In this document: piece by piece, positions 18,306 through 27,873 of the stretch
Numbering within the stretch: the stretch's first letter is position 1
Layout: every line of letters begins with the position of its first letter
From: an uncultured Clostridia bacterium
Lineage (GTDB): Bacteria > Bacillota > Clostridia > TANB77 > CAG-508
Direction: 5' to 3'
DNA length: 54,480 nucleotides
Assembly: GCA_947629355.1 (NCBI GenBank)
Contig: CANRDJ010000003.1
Location: 1 to 54,480 of the forward strand
The notes under the pieces: generated by a model
Databases searched by the model: none
Told to the model about the DNA's origin: nothing
The model's input: only the letters and a program-made list of their open reading frames with translations
Translations under genes and position numbers: made by a program

Positions 18306-18463
18306 AAAAATTTTCCCTCCTTTTTTTATTTTATAGTAAATATTATGGCAATTTTTCTTGTTTTTAGTTTAGTAATTTTTTTAACTTTAGGAAAAATTTG
18401 TAACAAAAAAAATTTATTACTTAAAACTTTTAAAAAATTATATATAACAATGTAAATTATAAA

Positions 18464-18510
18464 AAAAAACTAGTGATGAAATTATATTTTAATTTCATCA
18501 CTAGTTTTTT
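18464..18510 (-). terminator. Terminator overlapping the end of the acyltransferase gene
   Basis: A perfect 21-bp stem (AAAAAACTAGTGATG... at 18464-18484 with its complement at 18490-18510). The stop and last codons of the minus-strand gene lie inside it. Confidence 0.9.
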
Positions 18511-19285
18511 CTTTTGATATTCTTTTATATTTTATATATTCCATATTACTATTTTTACTTCTTTCTACCATACAATTATATATTATATCTCTTAAGTTTT
18601 GCTGTGCTTCTTTTGGTGTCAGTTTTTTATTATAAAAAAATGGTCCATCTATGTATGATACAATTTTAATTTTGTCATTATTTTTACCATAACTTTGATA
18701 CGTATTAGTTATGCAAAATGTTGGTTTGTTTAATTTTACAGGATATTTAAAGGATACTGCTTTAAATGGTCTTATTTTTGTGTAATATGGCCAAATATGT
18801 GCCTCTGGATATATAGTAATAGAATGCTTTTTATTTATTTTCTTTTCTATTTCATCTAAAAATTTTTTCATTGCTACCTTATTACCTGGAATAGGTATTG
18901 CACCCAGCATTTCTACAATTGTTTTTAATCCTTTCATCGAAATGTTTTCGGGATTTACAATTAAAAAATTCCTTTTTGGATAGTTTGCAAGACTTGGAAT
19001 AAAGGTGTCAGCAAAGGCTTGAGTATGATTTCCATATATAAAATATCCTGTATCTTTACATTTTTTCAGCTTTTCTTTTCCAATATATTTGAGCCTAAAC
19101 TTTATTTTAGCATATAATATTTTAATTGGCATACTTATAATATTTTGAAAAATTAGAGAGCAAAAATCCCATAATGGATTTTTGCTATAATTATAATTTT
19201 CATCAATTACTCTTGGCTTTATTTTTACTTCAGAAAATTCATCTTCTAGTTCATCTTTATAATAAATAATTTTTTTTGTATCCAT
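18482..19285 (-). CDS. PlsC-type 1-acyl-glycerol-phosphate acyltransferase
   Basis: 267 aa, predicted membrane-associated acyltransferase of phospholipid or glycolipid synthesis. The catalytic H-x4-D motif appears in GNHTQAFADTF (about 91-101); the second block is IYPEAHIWPYY (about 161-171). The N-terminal 50 residues are charged. It lies 25 nt downstream of the GT8-acyltransferase fusion, so the three genes 18482-21960 look like one unit. Confidence 0.85.
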   Translation of the reverse strand: MDTKKIIYYKDELEDEFSEVKIKPRVIDENYNYSKNPLWDFCSLIFQNIISMPIKILYAKIKFRLKYIGKEKLKKCKDTGYFIYGNHTQAFADTFIPSLANYPKRNFLIVNPENISMKGLKTIVEMLGAIPIPGNKVAMKKFLDEIEKKINKKHSITIYPEAHIWPYYTKIRPFKAVSFKYPVKLNKPTFCITNTYQSYGKNNDKIKIVSYIDGPFFYNKKLTPKEAQQNLRDIIYNCMVERSKNSNMEYIKYKRISKEKTSDEIKI

Positions 19286-19310
19286 AAAAACCTCATTTAT
19301 ATGAAAAATT

Positions 19311-21119
19311 CTAAGAAATATTTTTTATGACTTCTTTATCACATGTATATTCAAGTGGAATTTTATAAAAGTCCTCATAAATTGATTTCCAAACTTGATA
19401 ATTTTTTTCTTTCATCATTTCTACATTTTCTCTTTCTGATAAATTTTCATCTGGATAAATTGGCTTATCTATATTTATTATGTATTCTTGCACAGGAAAA
19501 CCATCTTCTCCAATTATATCACTATCTTCCATGGTTATAAATATTGGTATAACTGGTACATCATTTCTTGTAGCAAACTTAAATGCTCCATTTTTTAATG
19601 GCTTTGGTTTTTTATAATTCCACCATAGGCTTTGCTCTGGATAGATTAATATAAAGTCTCCTCTATTTAAAATTATATCTACTGCTTTCATAAATTCAAT
19701 CATTGTTCTTTTGTTTGAACTAAGAGGAAGTGTATCACAATTTCTAAAGAAGAAACCATATAGTCCTGGAAAATTAGTATAATTTCCTTCTCTTATTACT
19801 TTATATAATTTTTTCGTTTTTGATTGACCAGAAGTTCTAAATACTTCTTCTATTGAAAAGCAATCAAATGGGTTAAAGTGATTACATGTAATTATTGCAC
19901 CTGTATCTACACTTTGCATGTTTTCTATTCCTTTTATTTCTTTTATAATTAATTTATTTTCTTTTAGTATTTCATTTAAAAATTTTTCGCCCATTTTATT
20001 TGCAACTTTATTTTTTATTCTGCTACTTCTTTTTTGCTTTAAATAATCTACATTTTCTGGTGTTAATTCTATTGTTGGTGGATCATCTTCTGCATCAATA
20101 TCAAATCTTCCCTCTTTTTCAAGTGTTTTTATTCTTTCAAGTATTTCTAATCTATCTTTTGATTTTCCAAATTCATGATTATGAAATCTTCTAAATCTTC
20201 TATCATCGCCAACACAATCACATTCTTTTTGAGCTAAGTTTATTAGGTTCTTTCCTGTTTCCATATCTCTAAATCTTTCATCTTCTGTATAATTCTTTTT
20301 TATTTTTTGTATCTCATCATAAAATTCAGTTTTTTTTGCACTATCCCAAAAATATTTTTCATAAAGCACATTATCAAAATGCCATGGTTTATTGTTTAAA
20401 TTATAATGTATTAATTTTATATCTTGTTCTTTTTTATTTAATTCTGGTATTGGCATTGTATTCCAAGTGCCATCTAATATTTTTGCTCTACCCTTACACA
20501 ATCTGTTTAGATAATCTTGGTCTTGTGCTACAGAAAATTTTACTGTTTCTAATAAATATAAGAATTTTTTTTGAAAATCAAATTTACGAAGTTCATCTAA
20601 ATTCATTACTACAACACCAGCATTAAAATAGTTATTATAATCTGCTACACCAACTACTTTTTCTACATATTCTTGAAATACTGGTACTGTTTGTACTGCT
20701 CCATCTGGAATGCCGGCAACTAAATTATTACCTAAATCTATATTATATAAATCTGCTATATCCGATAATATTACAATATCACTATCTAAATACAAAGCTT
20801 TATTATATTGTGGATATAAATCTGGTATAAATAATCTAAAATATGTTGATTTCGTATAGTAATCGCGTGTGTATAATTTATCTTTTACTTTTTGAATGTA
20901 ATAATCTAAATCTACCAATTCTATGTTCACATTTTCACATTCAAATTTTTTGATTTTTTCTTGATTTTCATCAGTAATATTTGTAAACAATATCTTTATT
21001 AAATAATAATTATCCTTAGATGATTTTTCTATTAAAGATTTAAGTGCTACGCCCAAAAAAGGGACATATCCATTATCTACTGCAAAAAATATTGGTATTT
21101 TATTAAACTGTTTCTTCAT
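19311..21119 (-). CDS. GT8 glycosyltransferase fused to PlsC-type acyltransferase
   Basis: 602 aa, two enzymes in one chain. Residues about 5-270 are a glycosyltransferase family 8 domain: VDNGYVPFLGVALKSL, YFRLFIPDLYP, DxD motif in LYLDSDIVI, FNAGVVVMN, AQDQDYLN. After a charged linker, residues about 400-590 form a PlsC-like domain with H-x4-D in CNHFNPFD, a central FFRNCDTLPL block, and YPEQSLWWNYKKPKP. It overlaps the previous GT8 gene by 17 nt and has GAAAGGA before the ATG. It could build a glycosylated, acylated lipid; the exact substrates cannot be read from sequence. Confidence 0.85.
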   Translation of the reverse strand: MKKQFNKIPIFFAVDNGYVPFLGVALKSLIEKSSKDNYYLIKILFTNITDENQEKIKKFECENVNIELVDLDYYIQKVKDKLYTRDYYTKSTYFRLFIPDLYPQYNKALYLDSDIVILSDIADLYNIDLGNNLVAGIPDGAVQTVPVFQEYVEKVVGVADYNNYFNAGVVVMNLDELRKFDFQKKFLYLLETVKFSVAQDQDYLNRLCKGRAKILDGTWNTMPIPELNKKEQDIKLIHYNLNNKPWHFDNVLYEKYFWDSAKKTEFYDEIQKIKKNYTEDERFRDMETGKNLINLAQKECDCVGDDRRFRRFHNHEFGKSKDRLEILERIKTLEKEGRFDIDAEDDPPTIELTPENVDYLKQKRSSRIKNKVANKMGEKFLNEILKENKLIIKEIKGIENMQSVDTGAIITCNHFNPFDCFSIEEVFRTSGQSKTKKLYKVIREGNYTNFPGLYGFFFRNCDTLPLSSNKRTMIEFMKAVDIILNRGDFILIYPEQSLWWNYKKPKPLKNGAFKFATRNDVPVIPIFITMEDSDIIGEDGFPVQEYIINIDKPIYPDENLSERENVEMMKEKNYQVWKSIYEDFYKIPLEYTCDKEVIKNIS

Positions 21120-21960
21120 ATAAATTTTTCCTTTCTTCTTGTGTTTCGAATTGATTTTTTAATTTAACATATTCTTCTAAATCTGAATCAAAAGCATGAC
21201 ATTTTAACACTTTATGTACCTCTTCTACATTCCATTGCTTATAATTTTCTATACGTGGATATGGTAGAATTAGTAATCTTTTAGCAAAATGGCATATTAC
21301 AGTATCTTTTTTATTAAATCTAGCTTGCTCGTTATATATTCTTGGAAGTAATAATTTCTTAGTGGTTGACCTATATATAGCATCTTGGTCTGCAAATAAC
21401 ATTTTTGTAGTTTTTATTAAGTTTCTTGCCTTTTCCAAAAGTTTAGTTTCTTTTATTTTCTTTATATTTAATAACAACATTCCTGCATTAATATAATCCG
21501 GTTTTATAAACCAAGAACCATATTTTTCTTTTACAGCAGCATACTCATATTCTGATATATCTATATTATACAATTTAGATATATCATCGGCTGCCATCAT
21601 ATCTATATCAAGATACAAAAGCTTATTAGGTATTTCTGGTATTAAATCTGCAAGCAATCTTAATAATGTATATGGTGTACAATATGCTGTTTCATTTTTA
21701 CAATTTCCAAACTCTCTTTCATATAATTCAGTAACATCAACTTTTATTACTCTATTATCTTGCTTTTTAGATTTTACAACTTCATTTAAAAATTTTACTT
21801 GTTCATCTGTAATAGGTTTATAGTCCTCTTTTATTCTTGATACATCCATTGTAAAAATATAACAAGTTATAGTTTCTCTTGTTTTATTTGTAATAGAAAT
21901 TAATTCTGTAAGTGCACCATCAAAAACTTTTTCATTTCCACATAAAAGTAAATTAATCAT
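21103..21960 (-). CDS. GT8-family glycosyltransferase
   Basis: 285 aa. Glycosyltransferase family 8 domain with DxD in YLDIDMMAADD (about 116-126), TPYTLLRLLADLIP, INAGMLLLN and ADQDAIY. No signal peptide. It is the first of three overlapping or closely spaced genes with the GT8-PlsC fusion and a PlsC. AAAGGAA lies before the ATG. Confidence 0.85.
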   Translation of the reverse strand: MINLLLCGNEKVFDGALTELISITNKTRETITCYIFTMDVSRIKEDYKPITDEQVKFLNEVVKSKKQDNRVIKVDVTELYEREFGNCKNETAYCTPYTLLRLLADLIPEIPNKLLYLDIDMMAADDISKLYNIDISEYEYAAVKEKYGSWFIKPDYINAGMLLLNIKKIKETKLLEKARNLIKTTKMLFADQDAIYRSTTKKLLLPRIYNEQARFNKKDTVICHFAKRLLILPYPRIENYKQWNVEEVHKVLKCHAFDSDLEEYVKLKNQFETQEERKNLYEETV

Positions 21961-22028
21961 TTTTCTTTCCTTTAATCTTATTTTAAGATAGTGATATTAT
22001 AATATATAAATCGATTTTTTTCAACAAT

Positions 22029-22932
22029 CTAATTATTTTTTATTAATCTTGAAACAAAAAATCCTTCATATAAATCACTTGGGCAAATACATATTGTACC
22101 TTTAATATTTACAGGAAGAAGTGGTACTTCTTTAAATATTTGCTCATTTATTGGCATAATTTCTATATTTGGTAATTTTAATATCTCTTCTATTATTCTT
22201 TCATTTTCTTCCTTCAAAATAGAACAGGTCGAATAAATAAGCTCTCCATTTACTTTTAGTATTTTAACTGCCTTTTTTATTAATTCTTTTTGAGTCTTTA
22301 CTGACCTTTGCAATAATTCTTCTGTAAATATCTTGTCTATATCACTATTCAAATTTAAAGTTCCGCTTCCGCGAGCAAGGTGCATCTAGCAATATTTTAT
22401 CAAAGGAAAAAAAGTTGTCTAACTTTCTTGCATCTTTGAGCATAACTGTAACACGTGATGTGCCTTGCTTTTCTAAATTATATTTTAATCTATCTGCTCT
22501 TATTTTATTTTTTTCACATGCTGTTATCATTGCTTTATTATTAGATAGATTTGCTATTTGAGTTGTTTTTCCACCAGGAGCTGCTGCCATATCCAGTATA
22601 TTTTCTCCTTCTTTTGGATCTAATATTATCGGTGGTATCATAGAAGATAGACTTTGAAGATATATTTCACCATTTTTATACATGTCTAATGCTTTAATTT
22701 CTTTCTCTGTTATATTTTCTATTATTAGTGCCTGTTTATTCCATTCAACTTGCTTATATTTTATATTTAAACTATCTAATACATCCTTTACAAAATTTAT
22801 ATTTGTTTTAGATGTATTAACTCTAAAAGTAGTAGGTCTAATTTTGCAAAGTCCATCTAATATTCTTTTTATATCTTTTTCTTCATATTCATTTGAAAGC
22901 ATATTGTATAGGAACTCTGGTATTTTATTCAA
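22029..22932 (-). CDS. RsmB/NOP2-type RNA cytosine-C5 methyltransferase, TTG start, one +1 shift at CGG
   Basis: SAM-dependent m5C methyltransferase of the NOL1/NOP2/Sun family, probably acting on rRNA. The start is TTG at 22932, overlapping the mnmA stop (TTGA) and preceded by GGAGGAGG. The opening NKIPEFLYNMLSNEYEE is typical. SAM-binding DMAAAPGGKTTQ follows, then motif IV DAPCS. At CGG (22369-22371, codon 188) zero frame gives KRNFKFE and a stop; a +1 shift gives DAPCSGSGTLNL, the canonical catalytic motif, and the frame runs to STCSILKEENERI. Total is 300 aa, the normal length of single-domain members. Without recoding it would appear as a truncated fusion to MnmA plus an orphan fragment. 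Confidence 0.9.
22369..22371 (-). other. CGG +1 shift site 6 (rsmB-like)
   Basis: Sense strand reads TGC TCG CGG AAG CGG. Skipping the first CGG's C gives TGC TCG GGA AGC GGA ACT, C-S-G-S-G-T. The second CGG is then out of frame. Gly is near-invariant here in the family. Confidence 0.92.
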
Positions 22933-23985
22933 GCTATTTTTCCTCCTCCGAACAACAATATTATCTATATAAAAAACTGCAGACTGTCCTGGAGTTATTG
23001 CCCTTTGTGGTTCATCAAAAACAACTTTTATTTTATTATTTTCCATAGGATAAATTGTACTTGCATATTCTTTTGTAGAATATCTTGTTTTTGTATTAAC
23101 CTTTATAGGTTTAGTTATCTCATCAAATAGTATTAAATTTACATCTTCTACTATAAATTCTTTTTTATATAATTCTTTTTCTTCTCCAACTATTACTTCA
23201 TTTTTTTCTTTATTAAAACCTAAAACAAATAATGGAACAGAATATGATATTCCTAGACCTTTTCTTTGTCCTATTGTATAGTTGTATAATCCTGTATGTT
23301 TACCTATTATTTCTCCTTTTTTATTTATAATATTTCCTTTTTTAGGTTTTAAACTTGAATTAATCTCTAAAAACCTTTTATAGTTTCCATTGGGAATAAA
23401 ACAAATATCTTCACTGTCAGGTTTATTTGCTACTTTCAAATTATTCTTTCTTGCAATGTCTCTTATTTGTTCTTTGTTTTCAAATTTTGCAAGTGGAAAT
23501 AAAACATATTGTATTAAATCTTTTGGAATATTCCATAAAACATAACTTTGATCTTTTATGCCAGCATTTGATTTTTTAAGTACCCATCTTCCATATTCTT
23601 TGCTATACTCTGTTTTCGCATAATGCCCTGTTGCTATGTAGTTGCATCCCAATTCTTTTGCTTTTTCATACATATATCCGAATTTCATATATTTATTACA
23701 TTCTATGCATGGATTTGGAGTTTTACAATTAGTATAACAATTTATAAAATCATCAATAACATGCTTTTTAAACTCTTCTTTGTAGTTATATATAAAGTGT
23801 GGAACTTCAATTGAATTGCATACATTTTTTGCATCTAAATATGTATTTGTATTACAACATGAACTTCCTGCAAATAGTTCTAATGTTGCTCCTATTACTT
23901 CATATCCTTGTTCTTTTAAAAGTAGAGCTGCAACACTGCTATCAACACCTCCACTCATACCTATTAGTACTCTTTTTTTTTCCAT
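22929..23985 (-). CDS. mnmA: tRNA-specific 2-thiouridylase MnmA, one +1 shift at CGG
   Basis: Thiolates C2 of U34 in tRNAs for Lys, Glu and Gln. 351 aa after a +1 shift at CGG (22948-22950, codon 346). ATP loop GMSGGVDSS at 9-17, catalytic cysteines in TPNPCIECN and DSEDICFIPNG, and TIGQRKGLG in the C-terminal part. Zero frame reads VVRRRKNS and runs on into the next gene. The shift gives VVGGGKIA then TGA, matching the usual MnmA ending. The TGA overlaps the TTG start of the methyltransferase, and the GGAGGAGG encoding the glycines serves as its ribosome binding site. So the apparent 546-aa fusion is an artefact of zero-frame reading. Confidence 0.93.
22948..22950 (-). other. CGG +1 shift site 7 (mnmA C-terminus)
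   Basis: Sense strand reads GTT GTT CGG AGG AGG AAA. Skipping the C gives GTT GTT GGA GGA GGA AAA ATA GCT TGA. This site ends the protein rather than rescuing it from an early stop. Confidence 0.92.
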
Positions 23986-24107
23986 TGTTCTCTTCCTTTT
24001 TGTTTTCTATTTTACTTTCATATTTTACCATATCTTACATAAAAAAGCTATAACTATTTTATATATTAATATTTTAAATACTGTGTTAATTCCTTCTTAA
24101 CTTTATT

Positions 24108-24148
24108 AAAAATAGCTTTGACATAAATTTAAAGTCAAAGCTATTTTT
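24108..24148 (-). terminator. Terminator after hemolysin III gene
   Basis: AAAAATAGCTTTGAC (24108-24122) pairs with GTCAAAGCTATTTTT (24134-24148). Confidence 0.9.
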
Positions 24149-24157
24149 TTACTTTTC

Positions 24158-24832
24158 CTATAATACATAAAACAATATACAAAAAAACTGTAAAAAACTC
24201 CCTAATAATATAAATAAATGAAATATAGAATGCATATATTTATGTTTTACACCCACACCATAAAGTATTGCTCCTATTGTATAAGCTATTCCTCCTGCAA
24301 CTAATAGCATTACTCCATTTATATCTAATAACTTTAGTAATAAGTCTATTTTAAATATTATTATCCAACCCATGAATAAATAACAGATCATAGAAAATAT
24401 ACGATATTTTTTTAGGTCAATTGCATTTAGTACTACTCCAAGTATTGCAATACTCCATATTAATGCAAATATTGTCCAACCAATTATAGGATTATATTCT
24501 CTAAACATACAAAGTGCAAATGGGGTATATGATCCCGCTATTAATATAAATATAGTACAATGGTCTAATATTTGCATTACCTTTTTTCCTATAACTCTAG
24601 GAGATAATCCATGATATATACTAGACATTGTATATAATACTATTAAACTTATTCCATAAACTATACTACTAACTATTCCATAAGCATTTTTGTGTATTGC
24701 TGAAATTACAATGCAAAGCACAGTAGCAATTACACCTAAAGAAGCACCTACAATATGAGATGTCATATTAAAAATTTCTTCACCCTTTGTATAGTTAGGT
24801 AACACCCTATCTTTTAATTTTGTTCTTTTCAT
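24158..24832 (-). CDS. Hemolysin III / PAQR-type membrane protein
   Basis: 224 aa, seven predicted membrane helices of the hemolysin III (YqfA/PAQR) family. Motifs include SIYHGLSP near residue 65, LDHCTIFILIAGSYTPF near 85-100, and KHKYMHSIFHLFILLGS near the C-terminus; the His residues are the family's metal ligands. The start at 24832 is chosen because AAAAGGAGC lies just before it, and its A overlaps the TAA stop of the U32 gene, suggesting coupling. The true biochemical role of bacterial members is unclear. Confidence 0.88.
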   Translation of the reverse strand: MKRTKLKDRVLPNYTKGEEIFNMTSHIVGASLGVIATVLCIVISAIHKNAYGIVSSIVYGISLIVLYTMSSIYHGLSPRVIGKKVMQILDHCTIFILIAGSYTPFALCMFREYNPIIGWTIFALIWSIAILGVVLNAIDLKKYRIFSMICYLFMGWIIIFKIDLLLKLLDINGVMLLVAGGIAYTIGAILYGVGVKHKYMHSIFHLFILLGSFLQFFCILFYVL

Positions 24833-26070
24833 TAAAGCTCCTTTTTTCTTCTTAATATCCAACCTTTTTCTGCTTTTATTGGCAGTTTTAATATTACCTT
24901 TTGTCCTTCTCTTCCCGGATTAATATGATTTATTGCTTCTTTAGTTTCTATATCCCACATTTCCTCAATTGTAAAACTAATAGAATCTAATTTGTTTGGT
25001 ATTATTATTTCTATAATATCTTTTAATTGCAATCTATTTCTTATTTCTATAACTGCTTTGCCATCTTTTTCTGTTTCTAATATTTTACCAGCAAACTCAT
25101 AATTAGGATTATACTGTTTTCCTTCATATTCTTGGAAATCTTTATTGTTTTTATCGTTGAAATAAAAAGTGGTTAATCCTCTTGTTTTAGTTTTCTCTAA
25201 TTCCTTTAAATATTTATTATAGTCATATTCTTGCGGATTTTCAATATAATCATCTATTGCACTTCTATATACATTTATTACTGTTGCTAAATAATATTCC
25301 GTTTTTAATCTTCCTTCAATTTTTAGGCTGTCTATTCCCATTTTTATTATTTCCGGAAGCTCTTTTATTAAACATAAATCTTTTGAAGAAAGAATATATG
25401 TTCCATTTACATCTTGTTCTACAGGCATTAAGTTTCCTGGATTATTTTTTTCTTCTATATATAGATTATATGCCCATCTACAACTTTGAGCACAATCTCC
25501 TAAATTTGCACATCTTGATGCTAGAAAGTCACTTAAATGACACCTTCCAGAATAGCTGTAGCATATTGCTCCATGAATAAACATCTCTATTTCTAAATCA
25601 TCTGGTTTGTTTTTCATTATAGTATTTATTTCTTTTTTATTAAGTTCTCTTGCTATTACTATTCTTTTAGCACCATTTTTATACCAGAATTTACAACTGT
25701 TATATCCAACAACATTAGTCTGGGTGCTTATATGTATATCAACATCTGGAGCATATTCTTTTAAAGTTTCTATAACTCCACCATCTGAGCTAATTATTCC
25801 ATCTACTTTTAATTCATTTAAAAGTTTTGCTTGTTTTATTACTTCATCATACATATCATCTCTTGCATATATGTTTAATGCTGCATATACCTTTTTATTT
25901 ATTGAATGTGCATATTCTATTGTTCTTGCAAGTTCATCATCTTGAACATCTACTCTAGAACGTAAAGATAATTTTGCAGTTCCCATATATACAGCATCTG
26001 CTCCATATAAAAAAGCTGTTTTTGCTTTTTCAAATGACCCTGCTGGTGCTAATAATTCTGGCTTTTTCAT
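24832..26070 (-). CDS. U32 peptidase-family protein, TrhP-like tRNA hydroxylation factor
   Basis: 412 aa. N-terminal ELLAPAGSFEKAKTAFLYGADAVYMG and the U32 signature region with clustered cysteines (HGAICYSYSGRCHLSDFL, NLGDCAQSCRW) define the family. Members YrrN/YrrO (TrhP) make 5-hydroxyuridine at U34 of tRNA, and TrmR then methylates it. A TrmR-like gene lies two genes upstream, which supports that role here. AGGAGGAA precedes the ATG. No in-frame CGG. Confidence 0.9.
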   Translation of the reverse strand: MKKPELLAPAGSFEKAKTAFLYGADAVYMGTAKLSLRSRVDVQDDELARTIEYAHSINKKVYAALNIYARDDMYDEVIKQAKLLNELKVDGIISSDGGVIETLKEYAPDVDIHISTQTNVVGYNSCKFWYKNGAKRIVIARELNKKEINTIMKNKPDDLEIEMFIHGAICYSYSGRCHLSDFLASRCANLGDCAQSCRWAYNLYIEEKNNPGNLMPVEQDVNGTYILSSKDLCLIKELPEIIKMGIDSLKIEGRLKTEYYLATVINVYRSAIDDYIENPQEYDYNKYLKELEKTKTRGLTTFYFNDKNNKDFQEYEGKQYNPNYEFAGKILETEKDGKAVIEIRNRLQLKDIIEIIIPNKLDSISFTIEEMWDIETKEAINHINPGREGQKVILKLPIKAEKGWILRRKKEL

Positions 26071-26073
26071 TCA

Positions 26074-27279
26074 CTAAATTCCTCCTCTTATAGAAGATTC
26101 ATTTCTATTAGACCAAATTTTATCTATTTTACTTATCAATTCGTCTTCTGCAGAATGAGGATTTTTTTCATTTATATTTATTTTATTTGCAATTATTAAT
26201 CCTTTTAATAATCCCCATTTTTCATCTTTTTTTTCTTCCAAATATTCAGAATTTCCTTTTAAATATTTTCTTAAAAATGGAAATTGAGATGCAGTTAATA
26301 TGTCAAATTTAGAAATAGTATCCTTTTCTATTTTTTCTTCTCCTAAGTCTCTCTTTTTAACAATATCTTTTTTTAAAAAAGGCCAATTTTCTATTAATGT
26401 ATCATAAAAATCTTGTAACTTTAATCCATTTATTTCTCCAGTAAATTTCCATGGAGCATTTATTCCTCTTATTAATCTTCCTTGTTCAAAATATTCTTCT
26501 ATTAGTTTTGTATTTATCTTCTTATAATTTGCATGACTCGCTCTTCCTCTTATTGCCTCTTGCTCTACTTGAGTTGTTAAAAAATGAAATTCTATTATAG
26601 GAATACTCTCTGTTGATGCTTTAGTATATCTCATATATTCAATCATTTTTTCTAGTACACTTATATATTCTTTTGATTTTTTTGAATCTGCAATATATTC
26701 TGATAAGTTTGGAAAAACACTAACTAATTTTCTTTTATCATCATAATTTGGTTCACTTTTTGAATATATATATTCCCTTGTTTTTGCTTCATCTACTATT
26801 TTTTTAATTCTTTCTTGTAATTTTTCTCTTTCTGGTGAAAAATTTCCCATGCAATGATATGAGACATAACCATTTTTCTTATTATATTTTTTATCTTTAT
26901 TTATATCAAATATTAAATGATTAAACAGCATTAATAGTTCTTTTTCAAATTCTGTTGCTGTAACTATTTCTATTCCAAATACATCGTCTAATTCCTTTCT
27001 ATTAGAGTTTATACTAGAACTAGAAAAATCCTTTATTCGTGCCTTTAATTTTGTATCTCCTATTAATTCATTCATTTTAGCAATTTGTATACATTCATTA
27101 TAGTTTTCAGCGATTTCTAAAAAGCCACCACCCAAATCAGATATAAATTCTTTATATCCATCAATTGTTTCTCCAATTGTAGTAGATTTAGTTTCTCTTA
27201 AAAATTTCTCTCTTGCAATATCATTTACTTCTACAGCAAAGCTTTCTATAAACTTTTTTCTTTTATCATTATTTTGCAT
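26074..27279 (-). CDS. Divergent RelA/SpoT synthetase-domain protein
   Basis: 401 aa. Residues about 75-230 resemble the (p)ppGpp synthetase fold: KARIKDFSSSSI (K-x-RIK), a DVFGIEIVTA strand in place of the usual DxxGxRI, GYVSYH (GYxSxH), and EFHFLTTQVEQEAIRG with SHANYK (cf. ExQIRT and HWxYK). No HD hydrolase, TGS or ACT domain is visible, so it is like a small alarmone synthetase with a long C-terminal extension (about 240-401) of unknown role. The IR of DxxGIR is changed to IE, so synthetic activity is uncertain. It lies 2-3 nt from both neighbours, within the tRNA-modification run. Confidence 0.65.
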   Translation of the reverse strand: MQNNDKRKKFIESFAVEVNDIAREKFLRETKSTTIGETIDGYKEFISDLGGGFLEIAENYNECIQIAKMNELIGDTKLKARIKDFSSSSINSNRKELDDVFGIEIVTATEFEKELLMLFNHLIFDINKDKKYNKKNGYVSYHCMGNFSPEREKLQERIKKIVDEAKTREYIYSKSEPNYDDKRKLVSVFPNLSEYIADSKKSKEYISVLEKMIEYMRYTKASTESIPIIEFHFLTTQVEQEAIRGRASHANYKKINTKLIEEYFEQGRLIRGINAPWKFTGEINGLKLQDFYDTLIENWPFLKKDIVKKRDLGEEKIEKDTISKFDILTASQFPFLRKYLKGNSEYLEEKKDEKWGLLKGLIIANKININEKNPHSAEDELISKIDKIWSNRNESSIRGGI

Positions 27280-27281
27280 AT

Positions 27282-27869
27282 TTATTCACTAGGCAGTACT
27301 CTACTTACTGCTAGTCCATCTCCTATCTCTAAAATTTCAGTTTTTAAGTTTATATCTTCTGTACTCTTTTTTATATATTCTCTTAAATTTCTTACAGCTG
27401 TTCTTTGTTTATGTTTATTGTAATCACTCATAACATATCCTTTGTATAGTATGTTGTCTGCAAGTATTATGCTACCTTTTTTAGATAGTCTTATTGTTTC
27501 CTTTAGAAAAAATGGATATTTTCCCTTTGCAGCATCTATAAAGAAAACATCATATTTTTCTTTTAATTTAGGGAGTATATCTACAGCATTTCCTATAATT
27601 ACATTTATGCTTTTTTGAAGCCCTAATTCATTTATATTTTCTATTGCCTCATTTGCTCTTTCTTCATCTAATTCAATTGTATCTATATAAACATTGTTAT
27701 TTAATACGTTTGAAAAGCAAATAGAAGAATATCCTGTTGCTGTTCCTAATTCTAATATTCTCTTAGGCTTTTCTTCTAATAATATCTTTTTTATTATCTC
27801 TAATGTATCATCCATTATAATTGGAATATGTTCATTTAATGCTTTTTTCTTTATATATTCTATATTCAA
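27282..27869 (-). CDS. trmR: SAM-dependent O-methyltransferase, TrmR-like
   Basis: 195 aa, class I Rossmann methyltransferase. SAM motif ILELGTATGYSS (about 39-50), acidic IELDEE (about 67-72), IGNAVDILP, and metal/active-site DVFFIDAAKGKYP and LADNILYKG. Family and length match TrmR (YrrM), which methylates 5-hydroxyuridine at U34. Its companion TrhP-like U32 gene lies two genes downstream, as in Bacillus yrrM-yrrN-yrrO. An O-methyltransferase of another small substrate cannot be excluded. Confidence 0.82.
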   Translation of the reverse strand: MNIEYIKKKALNEHIPIIMDDTLEIIKKILLEEKPKRILELGTATGYSSICFSNVLNNNVYIDTIELDEERANEAIENINELGLQKSINVIIGNAVDILPKLKEKYDVFFIDAAKGKYPFFLKETIRLSKKGSIILADNILYKGYVMSDYNKHKQRTAVRNLREYIKKSTEDINLKTEILEIGDGLAVSRVLPSE

Positions 27870-27873
27870 AATA

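Noticed and set aside
22029..23985. Natural MnmA-RsmB fusion protein
   Set aside because: The +1 reading gives the normal MnmA end, stop, ribosome binding site and TTG start in exact order.
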